The notes under the pieces were generated by a model, which did not search any database, had not been told where the DNA came from, and saw only the letters and a list, made by a program, of their open reading frames with translations. From the NCBI GenBank assembly GCA_018894105.1, contig CM032117.1:28872501-28936500 (forward strand): a stretch of DNA of 64,000 nucleotides, read 5' to 3'. Of this stretch, positions 46,899 to 57,186 are shown in pieces. This stretch comes from Jacaranda mimosifolia. Taxonomy: Eukaryota > Streptophyta > Magnoliopsida > Lamiales > Bignoniaceae. The position numbers were made by a program, and so were the translations under genes. How positions within the stretch are numbered: the first letter of the stretch is position 1; every line of letters begins with the position of its first letter.

Positions 46899-48040
46899 CT
46901 ACAATAAGGTTATTAGCCATAAAAAGCAGTATCAGAGGGGAAAAAGGACATAAATTCTATAATAAACTATGTGTAACCTCTATTAACGAGCGATAGTTGT
47001 GGTGGGGGAGATCTCATGGCTATAGTACTATTACACAAATGTTTTGACTAGAAATAATAAATAATTCATAGCACATGACTATATTTCCCCCAAAGAATTA
47101 AAAATAATAATTATATACAATATATATGCACTTGAAATATATGTATGAATTATTATACATATCATGAGCGATTTTCATAAACACTAAATGAGGTGTCTCA
47201 CATGGATAATATATTAAAGTTAGGTTAGATTCAAAGTTATCAAATCAATTTCCAAAAGAAGAGCCAATGCAAAGAAATTTAATAAATAGCATCACTCGCT
47301 AGCCGTGACCAATGACTTTTTGCACCATCTAGCATGAGCTTATTGCAAATTCCAGGTAGCACGACCTAAGTTTCTTGCATAGAAATAAACAAAGAAGCGG
47401 GTCTCACTATGATGATAACATCAATATTGTTGAACCCTAGCTAGGTAGAATGGGAACATGTATGCGAATACATGCGGAAAACATAGAACAAATCTTTTAA
47501 ACAAAAAAGAGAACCAATCAAATATACACACAGAAGCCATAAACCTCAAATTCTAAATTTACTGCAACTGATAGTGCATATAAATGATATCGGATATAGA
47601 GATAGCATCATTTCAAAATCGGCATGCATATCATATATATCTTGTGAAGGCTGTGATGGTTGCATAGCCAAAATATTGAAATTCTGAAAGAAAATAGGAT
47701 AGGAATTCTAAATCCTAAGTAGATGAACATATTTAATGTATGGTATATGAAACAATGACCAGATAGGTACAAATTAAGGTCATTTACGTGATTCATACTT
47801 TAGAAGATTACATTCTGACAATTGGATATTATAAATATCAAGTTTTAACTGCCATCATTTTGGTCTTGTTCTTCCCTAATTTTTTTCATATAATATTTTA
47901 TTTTTGTTCAACTTTTCCTTTGTGTCACGTCCAACCCTATTCATCAAAAAATCATTCCAACTTAATTATTGCCATATGAAATCAAAAGTGCAAAAATACT
48001 ACAATAACTTAAGTTAAACATGAATAAACTGTAATAAGTG
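46899..48040 (-). other. Host segment copy B, remainder
   Basis: 46899-47110 is collinear with 34685-34930 (intron between alpha and beta). Beyond 47120 the similarity is lost. 47608-47680 on the minus strand encodes 'QPSQPSQDIYDMHA', matching the exon-like segment near 51780. 47700-48040 is monomer-type and promoter-side sequence shared with copies A, C and D. Confidence 0.5.
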
Positions 48041-48915
48041 CAATCATCTATATGATGCACTTATAAATTAACTTATACATGGTATTTTATTCATTTTCAT
48101 AGATTATTAAAATTTTTAGTACCATAAATTCATACCTATCTAGCATTGCTACACATCAAATACACTCAATTTTTTAGGATTTCGTTCATTATGAAACCAA
48201 AATGAGAGCAATTAAATTGAGATTTATGACATCCTATGCTTGAAATTTAATCTCTTAACTAAAAGTATTAATCAGGCATGGTATTAATTTATACCTATCT
48301 AGTGATTGTCATATTTGCCATAGATCAAATGCACTCAATTTTTTAGGATTTTGTTAATTATGACACCAAAATGTAAGCCATTAAATTTGAGATATGTGAT
48401 ATCATATGCCCAAAATTTAATCTCTTAAAAATATCAATAAGAAAAATGGCATTAACTCATACCAATTATATGCCATACATCAATACTGCAATACACTCAA
48501 TTTTTTAGGATTTTGTTAATTATAAAACCAAAATAGGAGCAATATTTAAATTTGAGATTTATGGAATTTGATGCTCAAAATTAATTTAATCTCTTAAAAG
48601 TATGAATCAATTAAATGGCATTAACTCGTACCTATCTAGCCCTTCTCTAATATAATATGCCATACATCAAACACACTCATTTTTTTAGGATTTTGTTAAT
48701 TATGAAACCAAAATGGGTAAATTTTATATTTATGATATTATATATTAGAAATTTAGTATTCTGAAAGCATTAATCAAATAAATGCTATTAATTCATTTCT
48801 ATGTAGCCATTGTCTTATATGCTACGCATCAAATGCACTCAATTTTTTACGATTTTGTTAATTGTAACACTAAGTTATGAACAATTAAATTTGAGATTTA
48901 TGATGGCTTTGAAAA
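48041..48915 (-). repeat. ~170-bp monomer array, inverted orientation
   Basis: Five degenerate units marked by CACTCAATTTTTTAGGATTT at about 48164, 48332, 48495, 48675 and 48837 (spacing 162-180). Each unit also has 'GAGATTTATGATATCATATG' and 'CATACCTATCTAG' variants. It is in reverse orientation relative to the array at 49470-50260. Confidence 0.85.
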
Positions 48916-48919
48916 ACTT

Positions 48920-49236
48920 TGTTAAAGAATGGACATTTGGCCTAACTCAACCCCAAAAGCTAGCTCATGAGGGGAGGATTGCCCAAGACTATATATAGAG
49001 ACCACAATTTCTTTATTTCACCGCTGTGGGACACTAACACACCCCGCGCATGCCCAGGAATGAACATCTAGAGCCAGGAATGACATGAAATGAGTGACCC
49101 AACAATACTGAGTAGCCCAACATTGGGAATAAGTGGCTCCGATACCATGTTAAAGAATGGACATTGGGCCTAACTCAACTCCAAAAGCTAGCTCAAGAGA
49201 TAAGGGTTGCTTAAGACCATATATAGAGACCACAAT
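48920..49236 (-). mobile_element. TRIM (miniature LTR retrotransposon)
   Basis: Two direct repeats start TGTTAAAGAATGGACATT at 48920 and 49148. Left LTR is 48920-49039, whose element-strand start is TGTTAGTGTCCCAC. The right LTR is truncated near 49236. On the minus strand the right LTR ends ...TTAACA followed by TGGTATCGGAGCC (49134-49147), a tRNA-iMet primer-binding site with one change. The ~100-base interior has no coding capacity, as usual for TRIMs. Confidence 0.85.
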
Positions 49237-49250
49237 TTATTTATGAGAAA

Positions 49251-49466
49251 TTACAAAAAGATGCCTCTTTCTTCATGGCTCACGCTACGTACAGGCATCT
49301 CATAGGATCTAGGACTTTTATTGAAATTGGATGTCATTTTAGCTAAGAGGTCGACTGTGACAGAGTAGATATTGGTTGGATCAAAGTGATGGATATGATA
49401 AAAAAAATTAATATCTTGCAAAGGTTGTAAAGCCAATATATTAATGAAAATGTGGTATGTGATCAA
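49251..49466 (-). pseudogene. Exon-0-like segment, middle copy (unrecognised gene)
   Basis: An open minus-strand stretch encoding 'LQPLQDINFF', then 'LLAKMTSNFNKSP' and 'SVSHEERG'. The segment at 51644-51815 encodes 'QPSQSLQDIYGIHAF' and 'MAEMTSNLDDNPKTCEVAQS' in the same order, and 47608-47680 encodes the first block. Shared peptide blocks suggest a duplicated exon. The GT donor of the 51.6-kb copy is lost here. Confidence 0.4.
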
Positions 49467-49469
49467 GGT

Positions 49470-50260
49470 TTCAAGATCCTAAAAAACTGATCGAGTGTAT
49501 TTGATGTGTGGCATGTAAGACAATGGCTACACATGAAATTAATGCCATTTACCTATTCATACCTTTAAGATATTACATTTTTAGAGGATATCATGAATCT
49601 CAAATTTAATTGTCCCAATGTTGGTTTCATAATCAACAAAATTCTAAAGAATTGAGTGTATTTGATGTATGGCATGTAAGACCATGGCTGCAGAGGTACG
49701 ACTTAATACCGTTTATCTAATTCATACTTTTGTAAAGAGATTAAATTTTGAGTATCGGATGTCATAAATCTCAAATTTAATTGACCTCTCCCATTGATTT
49801 CATAATTAACAAAATCCTAAAAAAATAAGTGTATTTGATGTATGTATATAAGACAATGGCTAGATAGGTGTGAATTAACGCCATTTATTTGATTTTACAC
49901 TTTCAAGAGATTAAATTTTTAGCATAGGATATCATAAATCTTAAATTGAATTGCTCACATATTGGTTCATAATTAGCAAAATCCTAAAAAATTGAGTGCA
50001 TTTGATGTATGACATATAAGACAATCGTTAGATAGGTCGGAAGTAATGCTATTTAATTACACAATTATTACTTTTAAAAGATTAAATTTATAGCATAGGA
50101 TATCATAAATCTCAAATTTAATTGCTTCCATTTTTGTTTCATAATTTATAAAATCCTAAAAGTTGAGTATATTTGATGTATGGCATATAAGAAAATGGGT
50201 TGACAGAGATGAACTAATGCCATTTATCTAATTCTCACTTTTATCTTAACAGTATTACCC
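49470..50260 (+). repeat. ~170-bp monomer array, direct orientation
   Basis: Five units marked by AAAAATTGAGTGTATTTGATG variants at about 49482, 49646, 49818, 49986 and 50157 (spacing 164-172). Units also share 'GATATCATAAATCTCAAATT' and 'ACAATGGCTAGATAGG'. It is opposite to 48041-48915. Confidence 0.85.
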
Positions 50261-51640
50261 AAACTTTTTTATTCTTATATTATTATATATTATCTATATA
50301 TGCTATTAATAAAGGCACATGATATCCCCTTTTGGTATGTTTTCGTGTGATGTACCTTGAATACCTCACTTCTTTTTTTCTAATCCTTATGGTTACAACT
50401 AAAATCATATAAAAAATAAATATTTATTTTATTTACTTTATAGGCGAAATTACTTTTTTAGTCCCATAAAATAGGGGTTCACATAAATGATTCTTCACTT
50501 TATAAGAATTTAAAAAATATTCCAAATTTAAGAAAAGCATTATAGAATTGATCCCAAAATCTTATTTCTATTAAAAACTTGATAGGGTTGGTCATCACAT
50601 GCCCTGCACATGACCATTAGTCAACTCTCTAAAGGGAAGATTATATGCAAAATTGCTTTTTTAGTCCCACAGGATGGAGAGGTTTATATAAATGATCTCT
50701 CACTAAATGAGAATCTAAAACACATATGAACATTTTTATAAAAAAAAATTACAATGATTTTAGAAATCTATTTATATTATATATTTAATAAAGATCATTG
50801 CATCTGTATTATTGGAAAGAGAAAGGAAACAAGCAACATATGTGGGGTAACGACTTCCTATTTGCAATCTCTAGCTCCAAATGAACCATTTCCTATTATA
50901 AGTCATGAATTCCGTTTTCTTGAAAAAAAAATTTTATCTCTAGTTAAGTTTTACTTTTCTTTTCGAAAGAGACCAAACATCAAACAAAAGAAAACAAGTA
51001 AAATAATATCTATTCATATAAAAAGAATAATGCAATTATTTTATATATCACAAAAAGCTCTCAATTATTTAATTCAAAAAATCATCCCAAGCTCATATAC
51101 CAATAAAGTCAAACAAATTATCAAGAAGACATTGTTTAATAGTAAAAAAATTATTGTTGCCAACCCTAGGAAGGTAGCATGAGTTTCTTGCCAAGAAAAT
51201 TATACAATTTTAGAAGAGGAATCTCATAGTGAGTGTGTGTGTTGAGAGAAAAAAAGAGACTTGAGTCAGAGTGAGTATGAGTGTGAGTTTGAGTGTGCGT
51301 GTTTTTGGCAGCAAAGCCCAACTCGTGTTAATTAGCTTAACACTGGAAGTTACATGTCTTGTCTTTTTCAATGATTCTAATCTTAATTCCTCTTTAATTT
51401 TTTCTTCTTTCAGGAAATGATTGAGAAACATAGAAACAATATATGAGCACTAATTGTCTCAACCCTCCCCCCCCCCCCCCCCCCCCAACCCAACCGCCAC
51501 AACAAAAAAAAAAAAAAAAAGAAAAAAAAACGAAAGAAAAAGATGAGAGAAAATTTGAAAGCTACAAAAAATCTAAAAATGATTTAATTATCTCCAAATT
51601 AAAATGAGAATTATAAATTCACCAAGAAATTCATAGGTCA
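50261..51640. other. No gene; MITE-like repeats and simple tracts
   Basis: 50440-50530 and 50640-50730 are two similar 'TTGCTTTTTTAGTCCCA' segments, probably MITE ends. 50754-51182 is open on the plus strand for 142 codons, but its composition is Lys/Ile/Asn-rich as expected from AT-rich DNA and nothing is recognisable. Poly-C and poly-A tracts lie at 51463-51530. Confidence 0.5.
51464..51486. repeat. Poly-C tract
   Basis: A run of about 20 C interrupted once, followed after a few bases by poly-A (51504-51521). The C run could form an i-motif (G-quadruplex on the other strand) and is prone to length error. Confidence 0.9.
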
Positions 51641-51643
51641 TAC

Positions 51644-51815
51644 CTCTTTCTTCATAGAACTTTGAGCGACTTCACAGGTTTTGGGGTTATCATCTAAATT
51701 GGATGTCATTTCAGCCATAGATCAATGGGTTGCAGAGAGCTTGGATGGCCATTTGAAACGCATGGATACCATAGATGTCTTGCAGAGATTGTGATGGTTG
51801 CCAGCCAAATATGAC
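51644..51815 (-). pseudogene. Exon-0-like segment, right copy (unrecognised gene)
   Basis: On the minus strand: 'QPSQSLQDIYGIHAFQMAIQ', then in another frame 'MAEMTSNLDDNPKTCEVAQS', ending at AAAGAG-GTATGA, a good donor in phase 0. The shift between the two blocks implies a frameshift, or that the second block starts at its own ATG. The blocks recur near 49300 and 47650. It could be the first coding exon of the same gene as beta/gamma/alpha/delta, but that link is not proven. Confidence 0.4.
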
Positions 51816-52700
51816 TTGACATGTGATTAGAATTTCAAAATCCTAAAAGATTATGCATTTGATGTACAACATAAAACACAATGGCTGGATAGGAATGAAG
51901 TAATATTATATATTTAGCAGTTTAGCTCTTTTAGGAGATTATATTTTGAATCATCGGATATCATAAATCTCAATTTAATTTCTCACATTTTGGCTTCAGA
52001 ATAATGCTATTAATTACCTGATTCACACTTATTATAGAGTTTCATTCAATTCACTTTCCATGAATTGTTTAGTCTTATAAATCTTTATTTATTTGCGTTT
52101 AATGGTGCCTATGCCTTCTATTCGAAGAGGAAAGCCTGTGCTACTAAATGGTACGGGCAAGTCAAGCATTTAGAAACCTATCACTATCATTATCGAGGGG
52201 GCCCTGGCCCTGTAACTTCAACTTAGACTTAGTGGCAAGGCCAGCCCTGCCTCATTCTTGAAGCTACACTCTCTTCCTTAGTCGACCTTTCCCTATCTTA
52301 ATCAATCTATACTTCATCCAACCTACTCAAACTATTTTCTTTCTTAATTAGTCTTCATCTTAGCTTTTGGCTTAGGATTCTGCTTCCGATCCTTCTCCCA
52401 CATTTTACATACTTTCCCCCTTATCCTTTTATGGGACCTCTACTCCTCGAAGAATGATCCCATGCAAAATTGATACCATAAAAATACTACGCATTGTAAA
52501 TTTAAAATAAACATCAATAAAATATGACAAGTTTTTCTCTCTCTATCTTATTTCTTTTCTTTCTTCAATTGCATTGTTTCATATTTACATAAACCTTTTG
52601 TTTATCATGAAAATAAGTAAAGTAATTAAAAAAATATACCCAAGGCTAATATGACTCTAGGGACCAGAAGAAAAGACATAATTGCGTGTTAGCACATCTC
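51816..52700. other. Host segment copy D (partial) with an unrecognised insert
   Basis: Begins with one 170-bp monomer (51835-52050) and ends with sequence matching 33620-33870 ('AAAATTGATACCATAAAAAT', 'TTTTGTTTATCATGAAAATAA'). In between, 52060-52430 is less AT-rich sequence I cannot assign. Confidence 0.5.
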
Positions 52701-52994
52701 TAACAATTTTGATTGTCTCTACAGTCACCCATGTCTATCAAGTTTGTACTTTTTCACTAATAAACAGACATGTTTTCTCAATTATTTACTTTTTCTCTTT
52801 TTTGCCAACTAATAATCTAACTTTTATCCTTATGAAAAATCGATAAATACAATGAAATTATAAAAGAAAAGTTATAGCATCATATAGATATGTATGAATT
52901 AATAATGCCGTTTACCCGAGTCAGACAGTGGCTAGATACGTATAAATTACTAACATATACTTGACACATGCATTTAAGAGGTCGCATTTTGAGC

Positions 52995-52997
<3 letters not shown>

Positions 52998-53024
<27 letters not shown>
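52998..53024. repeat. (AT)n microsatellite
   Basis: Uninterrupted TA dinucleotides in the monomer-derived part of copy C; the same position in copy A holds the CACTA fragment end (33317). Confidence 0.85.
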
Positions 53025-53027
<3 letters not shown>

Positions 53028-54084
53028 TAAATCTAATTCAATTGCTCCCGTTCTAGTTTCACATATTTAATGTCATTACCTGATTTACACTTTTTATTAA
53101 AATTTTGAACATAAGATATAATAAATTTAAATTTTTAATTGCTCCCATTTTGATTTCGTAATTAATGCTATTTACGTGATTTACATTTTATAGATTACAT
53201 ATTGAGCATCGGATATCATAAATCTCAATTCTAATTGCCCCAATTTGGGTTCATTAATTTCCCAAGTTTAGTCCAATAATTTTTTTATTTGCCCAAAAAA
53301 TTTCCTCGAAAAATTATCCCAAATTTTTTACCCATATGAAATTGAAAGCATAAAAGTACTATACATTAATTTAATGTAAATATGAATAAATTGTAACAAG
53401 TCCAAACACCCATAATTAGTTTCTTTCCATGGTAACTTGTATTTTTGCTCTCATAAATTAGGTTGTTTAAATTTTGGTATCATTCTTTATCAGTTTCGCA
53501 CATTGCATCCAATAATACATTTTTGTTTTCAATTTGAGGACTCAAAAAGCTTTCATCCAGAAGTTAATAGAGGAACTTACGTGCCAGTCATGTGGTCGTT
53601 AAGTTGAGTTTTTTTGGTCCCATAAGTTAGGTTCATTTGGATTTTTGGTCCCAGTGGGAGCTTAAGCAGATTTTTCCAGAAGAGGAAAGAAAAATGGCTG
53701 CAAATGAAGGTGCCATTGTTTCTGTGGCGCACTAGCTCCATTGAAAACCTCAAGATGAAAATCCAAATAGGAGAGGTTCCATGGTTATGCTTCAATGAAT
53801 AATATATATGTAGTTTCTTTGTTTAGGAAGACCCTCAAATGTGTGAATGAACAAGACAAGTGATACTTTGATTGCTTAGAATATTGAATGTAACAAAGAA
53901 AAGTTTGTTAAAACTTCAAAAAAAGGCAAACTATGTTGCCATATCTATTGGTGGTTTCTTAGTTGATGGTTTTTCACTTTGTTGAGATCAAAATCCAAAT
54001 AGACATAACTTATTGGACCAAAAATGTACTAGTTTAATGGCCCCATGAGTTCTAGATGAGTGGCTATGTAAACTATTGGACGAA

Positions 54085-54101
54085 AAGCCTCATCAATCCT
54101 C

Positions 54102-54135
<34 letters not shown>
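54085..54135. repeat. Poly-A tract in the right MULE arm
   Basis: About 30 A residues interrupted by few bases; the left arm has a short T/A-rich equivalent near 53520. Confidence 0.8.
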
Positions 54136-54136
<1 letters not shown>

Positions 54137-54156
54137 ATGCACTTATTGGATGCAAT

Positions 54157-55585
54157 TAGGGGAGACAAATGGGTGGGTTGGGTTGGGTATGATTTGGGCT
54201 CAATTGGGTTGGGTTCAATATGGGCTTTAAGTAGGTGGGTTGAAAATGGTTTGAGTTGGGTTGAAAATGGTTCCAAATGGAAAAAAAGTATTTTACTTTA
54301 TCAAAAAAATTAATTCAAAAATAATAGTAATATTAATATATCTTTCATATCTTATATTCAATATGAAATTTTACAGTATAATAGAAAATTTATTAGATTA
54401 TATACTTATTTTATTAATTTTTTATATGTAATTATGTTCATCATTAATTACAATTCTGGTAGTTATTTTGTAAAAAAAAATTGATCCTTTTGAAGAAATG
54501 ACATCATTATCACACCAAGGGTTGGACACTCCGATTGGATAATTCAGGTACCGATCCGACCCAATTGGATAATATCTAATCGTGTCAGATTTTTCTTATT
54601 TAAAAAAATTGCGGGTCGGGTACCCGAATAAAATTTTGGGTCGGATATCGGGTGGGAAGTCCTAACCAATTAGGTAGTTCGGGTAGCCGACTTGAATTTG
54701 TATATAAATAGATATATATTATATATAATAATAATCTTTTATAGTTATTTTTATATAGATTATATATTTAATATATATATCTATGTATATTAAATATATA
54801 AAATACTATTAACAGTGGCCAAACTTTGGCCTTTGCCTCTATTAGTCCTCTAACTAACAGAGGCCAAAGTTCATTTTCCCTTTTTTTTTGTTTTAAATTT
54901 TTTAAATAATATCTAGTGTTAGATACCCGATAATTTTGAGTCAGTGTCGGATAGTTAAAATTACTACCTAAAAAATTGGGTACCCAATCTGAACTACCCA
55001 AACCCGACCTACCCGATCAGAATGCCCATCCCTAATCACACCAATAAATGTATATTAAGCTTTCAATAAAGAATTTGTATAGTTTTCATTTTTCAAGAAT
55101 TAATATATATATATATATATATAAGTTGTATGTCAATCTTACTATTGACATGCAATATTAGTTCAGCAACAAATTAAATTTAGAATTTATTTTCAATTGG
55201 TAGATACAATATTTATTCCTATGATCACTTTCATATATTATTCATATATTAAAATTTATATTTTGAGAAAATTTCAAGACAACTAACCTAAATCCAAGAT
55301 GATTATTTCAATTTAAATATTATTAATGATCCAAAATTACGAGACTTTGACCAAAATGAGAAAATAAAAATAATATAAATTTGTGATTATTAATTTGAAG
55401 TTATGTTTTAATTTGTTAAATTAATTGTTTGAACCCATTTTTAACCCACTTTGAGCCCAACCCAAATACAACACACCACAACACAACCTACCTCAACCCA
55501 TTTTCAAAATTTTGGAACCCAACCCAGCCCAAAACCATGTGGGTTGGGTTGGACCCATGGTTTGTAGCCCATTTTGCCACCCCCA
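54157..55585. mobile_element. hAT element 1, inserted in the MULE right arm
   Basis: Flanked by the perfect 8-bp duplication GATGCAAT (54149-54156, 55586-55593). Ends: TAGGGGAGACAAATGGGTGG at left; TGGGGGTGGCAAAATGGGCT on the other strand at right. Subterminal GGGTTGGGTTGGG runs occur on both sides. No transposase sequence is visible; a non-autonomous copy of about 0.9 kb without its own nested insert. Confidence 0.88.
54518..55034. mobile_element. hAT element 2, inserted in hAT element 1
   Basis: Flanked by TCACACCA (54510-54517, 55036-55043), an 8-bp duplication. Ends resemble each other: AGGGTTGGAC at left, AGGGATGGGC on the other strand at right, with CGGGTACCCGA/GGTCGGGTAG subterminal motifs. 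Exact ends are uncertain by one or two bases. No coding sequence. Confidence 0.78.
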
Positions 55586-56251
55586 GATGCAATTTGTGGA
55601 AGTATAAAGAATCATGAGATCAAAATCCAAATGAATCTAACTTATGAGACCAAAAATACAATTTACTCTTTCTTTCCACTTTCTTCTCTTCGTATTTCTC
55701 AAAGGTTCTTTTGTCTTTTCCTATCTTATTTTTTTTTCTTTCTTAGATCAAATTGTTTCCCATTTACTTTTTACATAATGTTTTATTTGTATGAAAATAA
55801 GTGAAATAATTTGACAAACCAATATCTTGTCGTCCAAAAAATCTAGAAATACTTTTAATTTCATATATTGAAAAATTTGAGCATGGGTATCAAGTATACC
55901 GCTATCACTACTTGGCCTTAAGAGTGATTAGAAATTGGTTTGAAAATGTTGATTTTGGAAAGTAATTTAAAGTATGTCCTACTTAACAAATATGGAATAA
56001 TTTTGGATTTCTTAAAATAACTAAAACTTATTTTGATTGAATAAGAAATTAAAATAAACAATGAACTATATAAAATAATATGATTTATTGAAACAGGAAA
56101 AGGTAAAAATGTGAAAAGTCATGTGTTTCTATTGAATTTTAAAAATGAAAGACATGACTGGATGAAAGGATAATATGACTCTATGAAACATAAGATTTTT
56201 TTTTTCTTTCTGACAATTGTCTTAATATATAGCATATGTTTATAAGAAATG

Positions 56252-56274
56252 CGGGGGGGAGGGGGGGGGGGGTG
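56252..56274. repeat. Poly-G tract
   Basis: GGGGGGGAGGGGGGGGGGGGG just downstream (in gene sense) of the delta exon of copy C; potential G-quadruplex. Absent at the equivalent place of copy A, which has (GAA)n instead. Confidence 0.85.
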
Positions 56275-56282
56275 TTGGAATA

Positions 56283-56392
56283 CTAAGGTTCAAGTGGCTC
56301 CAATTCCATGGTTGGACTTTCCAAAGCATAGGAAAATTTTCCATGTTCTTCATCATCAATTTGATTTGGTTTCCCATTACCAGATAGAGTGC
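56283..56392 (-). pseudogene. Exon delta, copy C (open to stop)
   Basis: The acceptor TTAACAG leads into an open segment with 'PNQIDDEEHGKFSYALESP' and a terminal 'MELEPLEP' before TAG. It joins beta_C in phase 1. Unlike copy A it has no premature stop. Encodes an acidic C-terminal tail of an unrecognised protein. Confidence 0.6.
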
Positions 56393-56490
56393 CTGTTAAA
56401 GTGCATGAGCATATAGCCAAGATAACAAATCAAATTTGACCAATTTAATCAATGATTAGAAATAAAAATTATTCAATATATACTACATAC

Positions 56491-56635
56491 CTTCTATTAA
56501 ATAGCCTTCAATTTCATTAGAAGGATGAGGATTATTTGCATTTTTACTATTGGGCTCAGCAAGAAAATTATTATGGACGTTGCAATATGCTTCATGAAGA
56601 AACGATCTTACAACTTCTTCATTCCGAGTCACCTC
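56491..56635 (-). pseudogene. Exon beta, copy C (open)
   Basis: 145 bases with acceptor GTAGTAG and donor GAAG-GTATGTAG. It encodes 'EVTRNEEVVRSFLHEAYCNV' and an Asn/Pro-rich end. Starts in phase 0 and ends in phase 1, compatible with alpha_C before and delta_C after. Open throughout. Confidence 0.62.
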
Positions 56636-56958
56636 CTACTACACGGTTACAAACCATAAAATATAGAAGAAATATTAATGGGGAAAAAGTTATAGATTCA
56701 ATAATAAACTATAAGTTACTATGAAGTAAAATTGCAATTGAAAATTTAATTCTTGTATTTACCTTTGCAATAGCATTATCCTCCCTCAAAAATCTATATA
56801 ATATAAAAGGTTGTGGTGGGGGGAGCTCTCATGAGTATATATATAGTACTGTTAAACAAAAGTTTTAATTGGGGAAAATTAGTATTACATGATTGTGTTT
56901 TTCCAAAAGCATTACAAATAAGAATTATATACATAATAATATTGTATAAAAAGTGTAC

Positions 56959-57186
56959 CTTATCACTTGTACACAAGGTAATACACTTTTTCTTTGCTAA
57001 TGTCCAACCTACTAGTCTTTCTGGTAGGGATAAATTATTTATAGATTAGACAGGTGCATCTGTTATTTCGCCATGAGGAGTCAATAGATCTTGTTGTTGG
57101 ACTGCAATCTTCTTCAACTTTACCATCCAATTTCCTTGATTATTAAACACAGAAGTATTGTGCATGTTTTTTCCCCCTGTTTCAAT
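56959..57186 (-). pseudogene. Exon alpha, copy C (one in-frame stop)
   Basis: 228 bases, exactly 76 codons, acceptor TACTATAG and donor AAG-GTACAC. It encodes 'NNQGNWMVKLKKIAVQQQDL', 'PHGEITDAP' and 'SLPERLVGWTLAKKKCITL', with a single TAA where copy A has CAA. Together with beta_C and delta_C it would give about 160 residues of a C-terminus. The single stop is the only visible lesion in these three exons; upstream exons are not in view because a CACTA element follows at 58007. Confidence 0.6.

Larger units (their letters stand above)
53430..55668. mobile_element. Mutator-like element (MULE), non-autonomous, nested host of a hAT
   Basis: Flanked by a perfect 10-bp duplication TTTCTTTCCA (53420-53429, 55669-55678); copy A has the single-copy empty site at 33749-33758. 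Terminal inverted repeats: left TTGTATTTTTGCTCTCATAA (from 53438); right reads TTGTATTTTTGGTCTCATAA on the other strand. The arms extend for over 100 bases, the right arm being split by the hAT insertion (54085-54156 and 55594-55668). Without the hAT it is about 0.8 kb. No transposase. Confidence 0.88.

Noticed and set aside
48041..50260. Regularly spaced repeats resembling a CRISPR array
   Set aside because: Units are ~170 bp, degenerate along their whole length, without unique spacers, and the genome is a plant's.
50754..51182. 142-codon open frame
   Set aside because: Composition (Lys, Ile, Asn, Ser) is what random AT-rich DNA gives; no recognisable motif, and no equivalent in the collinear host copies.
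51464..51486. Poly-C as a telomere- or centromere-like repeat
   Set aside because: A plain homopolymer without the CCCTAAA unit.
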